Origin: Friedmanniella sp.
Lineage (GTDB): Bacteria > Actinomycetota > Actinomycetes > Propionibacteriales > Propionibacteriaceae
NCBI GenBank assembly: GCA_025964935.1
Contig: JAOPXW010000216.1
Span: 1-25,599, forward strand
DNA length: 25,599 nucleotides
Reading direction: 5' to 3'
A program made the position numbers and the translations under genes. Positions within the stretch are counted from its first letter, which is position 1, and every line of letters begins with the position of its first letter. The notes under the pieces were generated by a model, which saw only the letters and a program-made list of their open reading frames with translations, made no database searches and was not told the origin of the DNA. Shown here piece by piece: positions 20,827 to 25,599 of the stretch.

Positions 20827-21825
20827 ATGAGCTCCCCGGCCGTGACCCCGTTCTACAGCAGCGAGCTCAGCTATGTCCCGCCCGGGGCGAAGGTGCTGTT
20901 CGTCACCTCGACCGGCGGTCACCTGTCGGAGCTGTCCACCATCGGCGACCGGCTGAAGGCCAGCCCCGACTCGCTCTGGGTCACCCACGAGACTCCGCAG
21001 GCGGTCGGCTTCCTGTCCGGACACCGTCGCCACTACGTCGACTACGTCGCCCCCCGGGACCTGCGGGGTGCGCTCCGGGCGGCCGCCAGCGTCAGCCCGG
21101 TGCTGCGCCGGGAGAGCTTCGACCTGTGCGTCAGCACCGGTGCGGCGGTCGCGGGCACCGTGCTCCCGATGGCCGCCCTGGCCGGCATCCCCACCTACTA
21201 CGTCGAGAGCCTGGCCCGGCCCACCGGTCCGTCCTTCACCGGCAAGCTGCTGGCCCGCACCCCGCGCGTGCACACCCTCTCCCAGTACCCCGCCTGGTCC
21301 TCGCCGGCCTGGCCCTGCACCGAGAGCGTCCTCGACGGCTGGCAGGTGAGCGCGGGGCCGAGGGTGGACGGGCCGCTACGGATTCTCGTCACCCTCGGCA
21401 CCATCCGCCCCTACCGGTTCGACCGGGCCGTGGAGGCGGTGCGGCGCATCCTGCGCCCCGGGGACGAGATCGTCTGGCAGCTCGGCGCCACCACCCGCCA
21501 CGACCTGCCGGGCCAGGTGCTCCGCGAGGTCTCCCAGGCGCACCTCTCCTCGCTGGCGCGGGCCGCCGACGTGGTCGTCGCCCACAGCGGGGTGGGCTCG
21601 ATCCTGCAGCAGTTCGAGCTCGGCAAGAGCCCGGTGCTGGCCGTCCGCAGTGTCGCCCACGGCGAGCACGTCGACGAGCACCAGCGCGGTTTCGCCGACA
21701 CCACCGCGGCGCGCGGGCTGACCTCCGTCCTGGACCTGGACGCCCCGGACCGCGCCGTCCTGGAGCGGGCCGCCGGCTGCCAGGTCACCTCGAGCCTGCG
21801 GGTCCCCGCCGGCGCCCACCACTGA
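20827..21825 (+). CDS. Fused Alg14/Alg13-like glycosyltransferase
   Basis: Protein of 332 aa with two parts usually encoded by separate genes. Residues about 20-165 are an Alg14/PssD/EpsF-like membrane-associated domain with TSTGGHLSEL at 28-37. Residues about 180-320 are an Alg13/PssE/GT28-C-like domain (RILVTLGTIRPYRFDRAVEAV, then VVAHSGVGSILQQFELGKSP). In other bacteria these halves together transfer a sugar from a UDP donor onto a lipid-linked acceptor early in exopolysaccharide synthesis. AAAGG lies 8 nt upstream of the ATG, inside a hairpin. It is the first gene of a tight plus-strand operon; the next start is 23 bp downstream. The exact sugar is unknown. Confidence 0.85.
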   Translation: MSSPAVTPFYSSELSYVPPGAKVLFVTSTGGHLSELSTIGDRLKASPDSLWVTHETPQAVGFLSGHRRHYVDYVAPRDLRGALRAAASVSPVLRRESFDLCVSTGAAVAGTVLPMAALAGIPTYYVESLARPTGPSFTGKLLARTPRVHTLSQYPAWSSPAWPCTESVLDGWQVSAGPRVDGPLRILVTLGTIRPYRFDRAVEAVRRILRPGDEIVWQLGATTRHDLPGQVLREVSQAHLSSLARAADVVVAHSGVGSILQQFELGKSPVLAVRSVAHGEHVDEHQRGFADTTAARGLTSVLDLDAPDRAVLERAAGCQVTSSLRVPAGAHH

Positions 21826-21848
21826 CGCCGTCGAATCGAGGACCGCAG

Positions 21849-23036
21849 ATGGCCACGCTCCGCCCCCCGGCCCACGTCGACCGGCTCATCGTCCACCAGT
21901 TCGACCCGGCCCGGCCCTCCCCCGGGGGGATCGACTCCTGCCTGCGGGGGATCTGCCGCTACCTGCCCCCGGGCCACAAGGTCGCCATCGTCGGGGTCGA
22001 CACCGGCGCCCCACGCCCGGGCCGCCGGGTCGGGCAGTGGGAGTACTACGACAGCTTCGGGGACCGCCCGTTCTGGTTCCTGCCCGTGGTCTCCCTCGAC
22101 CCGGCCGACCAGAAGCGGCGCGTCCCGCACGCCCTGCGGCTGATCAGGGGCGTGCTGCGCTTCCGCGACCAGCTGCCCCGGACGACGGTGGTCCAGGTGC
22201 ACCGGATGGACTCCGCCCTGGCCCTGCGGCAGATGATCCACCGACCGCAGGTGTACTTCATCCACACCCAGGAGAACGGGCTCACCGGCAAGACTTCGGA
22301 CTCGTTCTGGCGCTACGCCGGCCAGGCCCACCAGTGGTTCGAGAAGTCCGTGGTCCGACGGGCCCGTCAGGTCGTGGTCTTCAACGAGGCGTACGCCGAG
22401 CTGGTCCGGGACTGGAACCCCAAGGCCGTCTTCTCCCCCACCTGGTACGACCCGCAGCTGATCACCGGCGAGGGCCGTCGGCGCGACCCGCACCGAATCG
22501 TCTGGGTCGGCCGGATGGAGGTCCCCAAGGACCCGGAGCTGGCCGTCGAGGCCTTCGCCCGGCTGGTCCGGACCGACCCGTCGTCGCCCTGGACCCTGGA
22601 CCTGCTCGGCACCGGCACCCTGATGGACCGGGTCCGCGAACGGGTGGCGGTGCTGCCCGACAACATCTCCAGCCGGATCCGGCTGCTCGGCCGCGTCGCC
22701 CCGGCCGAGGTGGCCAGGATCATGTCCGAGGCGGGCCTGTTCCTGATGACCTCCCACCCCGGCTACGAGGGCTACGCCCGGGTGCTGGTCGAGTCGATGG
22801 CCTCCGGGCTGCCCGCCGTGGTCACCGACGGCTCCGACACCGGCGGCCTGGTGGTCAACGGCCGGACCGGCTACGTCTGCGGGCGGGATCCCGACGAGCT
22901 CGCCGGGCGGCTGCGCGACGCCGCGCAGCTGGACCGCCACACCGTACGCGGCGCCGTCGCCGACCTGGACGCCCCGACCCTGATCGGGCGCCTGCTGACG
23001 CTCGAGGACCCCATCCGGAACGAGGTACTGCTGTGA
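21849..23036 (+). CDS. Glycosyltransferase family 4 (GT-B fold)
   Basis: Protein of 395 aa with a GT4-type layout: an N-terminal acceptor domain beginning PGGIDSCLRGICRYLPPG, then FIHTQENGLTGKT. The C-terminal donor domain starts at RIVWVGRMEVPKDPELAVEAF and contains the E-x7-E motif in HPGYEGYARVLVESMASGLP, which binds the sugar nucleotide. It transfers a sugar during glycan assembly; donor and linkage cannot be told. GAGGA lies 7 nt upstream of the ATG. The stop codon overlaps the next gene's start by 4 nt (GTGA), so translation is coupled. Confidence 0.92.
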   Translation: MATLRPPAHVDRLIVHQFDPARPSPGGIDSCLRGICRYLPPGHKVAIVGVDTGAPRPGRRVGQWEYYDSFGDRPFWFLPVVSLDPADQKRRVPHALRLIRGVLRFRDQLPRTTVVQVHRMDSALALRQMIHRPQVYFIHTQENGLTGKTSDSFWRYAGQAHQWFEKSVVRRARQVVVFNEAYAELVRDWNPKAVFSPTWYDPQLITGEGRRRDPHRIVWVGRMEVPKDPELAVEAFARLVRTDPSSPWTLDLLGTGTLMDRVRERVAVLPDNISSRIRLLGRVAPAEVARIMSEAGLFLMTSHPGYEGYARVLVESMASGLPAVVTDGSDTGGLVVNGRTGYVCGRDPDELAGRLRDAAQLDRHTVRGAVADLDAPTLIGRLLTLEDPIRNEVLL

Positions 23037-23986
23037 AGGCACTGGTGACCGGCGTGGCCGGTTTCGTCGGCCACACCCTGGCCAAGGCCCTGCTGGCGCA
23101 GGGTCACGAGGTGGTCGGCATCGACATGGTCACCGACTACTACGAGGTGGCGATCAAGGAGCGCAACCTCGCGAGCATCCCGACCGAGCGCTTCACCTTC
23201 CACCGGTCCGACCTGAACGAGGTGGACCTCGACGCCCTGCTGGAGGGCGTCGACTGGGTGTTCCACCAGGCCGGGCAGCCGGGCGTGCGGATGTCGTGGG
23301 GGCGCGATTTCGCGGTCTACATCCGCCAGAACATCGCCGCCACGCAGTGCCTGCTCGAGGCGGCCAGGCGCAGCAGCACGCTGCAGCGGCTCGTCTACGC
23401 CTCGTCGTCCTCGGTCTACGGCAACGCCGAGACCTACCCCACGCGCGAGACCGACCGCCCGCAGCCGGTCAGCCCGTACGGGGTCACCAAGCTCGCCGCG
23501 GAGCACCTCTGCTCCCTGTACGCCTCCAACTTCGGCGTCCCGACGGTCTCGCTGCGCTACTTCACCGTCTACGGGCCGGGCCAGCGCACCGACATGGCCT
23601 TCACCAGGTTCGTCCGCGCCGCCGTGCTGGACGAGGTCATCTCCATCTTCGGGACCGGTGAGCAGATCCGGGACTTCACCTTCATCGACGACATCGTGCG
23701 GGCCAACATCGCGGCCGCCACCCAGCCGGTGGCCTCAGGCTCGGTCTTCAACGTCGCCGGCGGCACCAACATCAGCGTCAACGAGACCCTGGAGATCCTG
23801 GGCTCGCTGGCCGGCCACCCCCTCAAGGTCGACTACACCGACAGGGTGGCCGGCGACGTGTTCCGCACCGGCGGCAGCGTGGAGGCGATCGGCGAGGCGC
23901 TCGGATGGCGGGCCGAGGTGGACATCCACGAGGGCCTCACCCGGCACCTGGCCTGGGGGGAGCGCACCTTCGGGTGGTCGTCGTGA
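23033..23986 (+). CDS. NAD-dependent nucleotide-sugar epimerase/dehydratase
   Basis: Protein of 317 aa in the extended short-chain dehydrogenase family (PF01370). The NAD-binding TGVAGFVG is at residues 6-13, the Ser/Tyr/Lys triad is in ASSSSVYG and Y149-x3-K153 (SPYGVTK), and the SLRYFTVYGPGQRTDMAFTRF block and DFTFIDDIVRA segment match UDP-glucose/UDP-glucuronate 4-epimerase-like enzymes. It should interconvert a UDP-sugar used by the neighbouring glycosyltransferases, possibly UDP-glucuronate to UDP-galacturonate. Substrate assignment is tentative. The GTG start overlaps the previous stop by 4 nt, and its own stop overlaps the next start in the same way. Confidence 0.92.
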   Translation: MKALVTGVAGFVGHTLAKALLAQGHEVVGIDMVTDYYEVAIKERNLASIPTERFTFHRSDLNEVDLDALLEGVDWVFHQAGQPGVRMSWGRDFAVYIRQNIAATQCLLEAARRSSTLQRLVYASSSSVYGNAETYPTRETDRPQPVSPYGVTKLAAEHLCSLYASNFGVPTVSLRYFTVYGPGQRTDMAFTRFVRAAVLDEVISIFGTGEQIRDFTFIDDIVRANIAAATQPVASGSVFNVAGGTNISVNETLEILGSLAGHPLKVDYTDRVAGDVFRTGGSVEAIGEALGWRAEVDIHEGLTRHLAWGERTFGWSS

Positions 23987-24612
23987 GCACCGGCCCGGTG
24001 CCGCACGACACCATCGCGACCCGCGCCGACTACCGGGCCTTCCTGGCCGCCGACCTGCAGGCGCACGGCCTCACCCGGTGGCAGCCGCTGCTGGCCGGGA
24101 TCCGCCCCGAGCTGCACTACCAGCGGGTGCTGCGGCGGGCCGAGTTCCTGAGCGCCCAGGCCGGTCCGCTGGCCCGCCTCGCCTATCTCCTGACCCGCTA
24201 CCGGCTGGCCCGGCTGGCCGTGCAGACCGGGATCTCCATCCCACCCGGGGTGTTCGGCCGGGGCCTCTCGGTGGCGCACACCGGCAACATCGTGGTCAAC
24301 GACCAGGCCCGGGTCGGGCGGTTCTGTCGCCTGCACTCGGGCACCAACATCGGGGTGCACCACGGGGCCGCCCCCCGGCTCGGCGACCGGGTCTACGTCG
24401 CCCCCGGCGCGGTCCTGTTCGGCGGGATCACCGTGGGTGACGACGTGCTCGTCGGGGCCAACTCCGTGGTCCGCAGCGACGTCCCGCCCGGGGTCACCGT
24501 CGGCGGCGCGCCGGCCCAGGTCATCGCCCACCGCGGCTCGGCGTCCTCGATGCCGGAGTGGTTCCCGCCCGCCCCGACCCCGGCACCCCGCGACGGGACG
24601 GTCTCCCGGTGA
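23983..24612 (+). CDS. Serine acetyltransferase-like hexapeptide-repeat acyltransferase
   Basis: Protein of 209 aa. An N-terminal helical region (residues 10-85, including YRLARLAVQTGISIPPGV) is followed by a left-handed beta-helix of hexapeptide repeats (90-180). The catalytic His is probably H99 in SVAHTGNIVV; VGDDVLVGANSVVRSDVPPG and VGGAPAQVI are classic endings. This is the CysE/serine acetyltransferase-like branch often found in polysaccharide clusters, where it O-acetylates sugar residues; a role in cysteine synthesis is less likely in this operon. The GTG at 23983 overlaps the epimerase stop (GTGA), and its stop overlaps the next start. The open frame runs further upstream but inside the epimerase. 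Confidence 0.88.
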   Translation: MSTGPVPHDTIATRADYRAFLAADLQAHGLTRWQPLLAGIRPELHYQRVLRRAEFLSAQAGPLARLAYLLTRYRLARLAVQTGISIPPGVFGRGLSVAHTGNIVVNDQARVGRFCRLHSGTNIGVHHGAAPRLGDRVYVAPGAVLFGGITVGDDVLVGANSVVRSDVPPGVTVGGAPAQVIAHRGSASSMPEWFPPAPTPAPRDGTVSR

Positions 24613-25599
24613 AGGTCGCCGTCCTGATCCCGCGCCGGAGCGGCGGCGGCGCCGAGTTCGTCGCCCTGCAGTGGGCCGACTACCTGCGCCGGGACGGCCA
24701 CACCGTCGTCGTGGTCACCACCCACGGCACCGCGGAGGAGCCCTCCCCCGACGTGCACCCGCTCGGCGCGACCAACCTCGCGGCCCGGGTGCGGGAGCTC
24801 CGTGCCCACCTCGACCGGGCCGACTACGACGTGGTGTTGGCCCTGATGCCGCACTGGAACCTGCTCGCGCTGATGGCCGGCCTGGGCCGTCGGTCGGGGC
24901 CGGCGATCGTGATCAGCGGCCGCAACGTCGAGGCGTCGCTGCGCGGCAGCCAGGGCCGCGGCTACCGGGCCGAGCTGGCGCTCTCCCGGCTGCTCTACCC
25001 GCGGTGCGACGCCTACGTCGCGATCTCGCACCCGGTCGCCGCGGAGGCCGCCGGCCGCTACGGCATCGACGTCGAACGCATCTGGGTGGTCCCCAACCCG
25101 GCCACGGCCAAGACCACGCCCGGCTCCAGCCGTCGACGGCACTACCTCGACGACGGCGGTCAGCCGCGGGTGACCCTGACCGTGCCGGCCCGGCTGGTGC
25201 GGCAGAAGCGTCCCGAGCTGGCCGTCCGGACCGCGGCCGTGCTGCGCTCGCGGTACGCCGTGGAGGCCCGGGTCGAGTTCTTCGGCCACGGCCCGGAGGA
25301 GGCCCTGGTCCGCGACTACGCCGAGCAGCTGCAGGTCGAGGTCACCTTCCGCGGCTGGGTCACCTCCTGGTTCGAGGAGGCCGCCGAGGACGCGGTCGTG
25401 CTGCTGCCCTCCTCCGCCGAGGGTTTCGCGAACGTGCTCGTCGAGGCGGCCGCCGCCGGCATCCCCAGCGTGGCCTCGTCCCGCGCCCTCGGGGTGGCCG
25501 ACGCGATCGTGTCCAACGTGACCGGCGTGCTGACCCTGGGCTCGGACCCGGCGGAGTACGCCGATGCCGTGCTGCTGGCCATGACCCTGCGGCCGGAGA
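24609..25599 (+). CDS. Glycosyltransferase family 4, cut by the right window edge
   Basis: The first 330 codons of a GT4-type glycosyltransferase; no stop is reached. The N-terminus VKVAVLIPRRSGGGAEFVAL has the Gly-rich acceptor-domain loop. VVPNP ends the linker. The donor domain begins LTVPARLVRQKRPELAVRTA, and the E-x7-E motif appears in SAEGFANVLVEAAAAGIPSV. The GTG start overlaps the acetyltransferase stop by 4 nt (GTGA), continuing the translational coupling. As it is the last visible gene, the operon probably extends beyond 25599. Donor and acceptor sugars cannot be told. Confidence 0.9.
   Translation, partial: MKVAVLIPRRSGGGAEFVALQWADYLRRDGHTVVVVTTHGTAEEPSPDVHPLGATNLAARVRELRAHLDRADYDVVLALMPHWNLLALMAGLGRRSGPAIVISGRNVEASLRGSQGRGYRAELALSRLLYPRCDAYVAISHPVAAEAAGRYGIDVERIWVVPNPATAKTTPGSSRRRHYLDDGGQPRVTLTVPARLVRQKRPELAVRTAAVLRSRYAVEARVEFFGHGPEEALVRDYAEQLQVEVTFRGWVTSWFEEAAEDAVVLLPSSAEGFANVLVEAAAAGIPSVASSRALGVADAIVSNVTGVLTLGSDPAEYADAVLLAMTLRPE

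Noticed and set aside
1..25599. CRISPR arrays, insertion sequences, prophage or integrase genes
   Set aside because: No repeat-spacer pattern, transposase or integrase was seen. The tRNA at 11244 has no flanking direct repeat of its 3' end in the window that I could find by eye.

Overview
The window is chromosomal DNA from a high-GC actinobacterium (Actinomycetota). Evidence: GC looks to be above 70% with G/C-ending codons; GTG/TTG starts are common; there is an actinobacterial acVLRF1 peptidyl-tRNA hydrolase, an IdeR/DtxR regulator with every metal ligand at its textbook position, and a sigma-R/sigma-H-type promoter on a thioredoxin gene. A eukaryotic-type UTP-glucose-1-phosphate uridylyltransferase together with the small Lys-rich protein at 17741-17875 would fit Propionibacteriales or a relative. 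That placement is inference, not proof.

Layout, left to right. (1) 29-5067, minus strand: UDP-glucose pyrophosphorylase, a membrane-anchored alpha/beta hydrolase with a duplicated start codon, a secreted endonuclease/exonuclease/phosphatase-family protein and an aldo/keto reductase. A long hairpin lies between the secreted nuclease and the hydrolase. (2) 5258-8552: a GH26-like lipoprotein glycosidase and a secreted beta-helix (GH55-like) protein face each other across a strong bidirectional terminator, suggesting work on extracellular glycans. (3) 8717-11319: a DUF309 protein with a zinc ribbon, a VOC protein, a broken alpha/beta hydrolase gene, a small ABM-like protein and tRNA-Arg(CCU). (4) 11366-15898: nucleoside hydrolase, thioredoxin, SAM methyltransferase, IdeR-like regulator and, divergently, a DNA photolyase. 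(5) 15955-17128: a twice-damaged DeoR-family pseudogene, a small membrane protein, then a 390-bp stretch with a good promoter, a 12-codon mini-ORF behind an extended Shine-Dalgarno and a near-perfect three-way-junction RNA. This stretch is the best candidate for something undescribed. (6) 17129-20537: two conserved-looking proteins of unknown function, acVLRF1, an ATP-dependent DNA ligase and a 59-aa membrane protein. (7) 20827 to the right edge: an exopolysaccharide or glycan operon on the plus strand, with a fused Alg14/Alg13-like glycosyltransferase, a GT4, a nucleotide-sugar epimerase, a serine-acetyltransferase-like enzyme and a second GT4 cut by the window edge. Three consecutive junctions use GTGA stop/start overlaps, and the operon has a hairpin-rich leader.

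The pyrophosphorylase at the left end makes UDP-glucose, the precursor for nucleotide sugars of the kind the epimerase and glycosyltransferases at the right end use; the two are not in one operon. Thioredoxin, photolyase, DNA ligase, IdeR and acVLRF1 are separate stress and housekeeping functions. No CRISPR array, insertion sequence or prophage gene was found.
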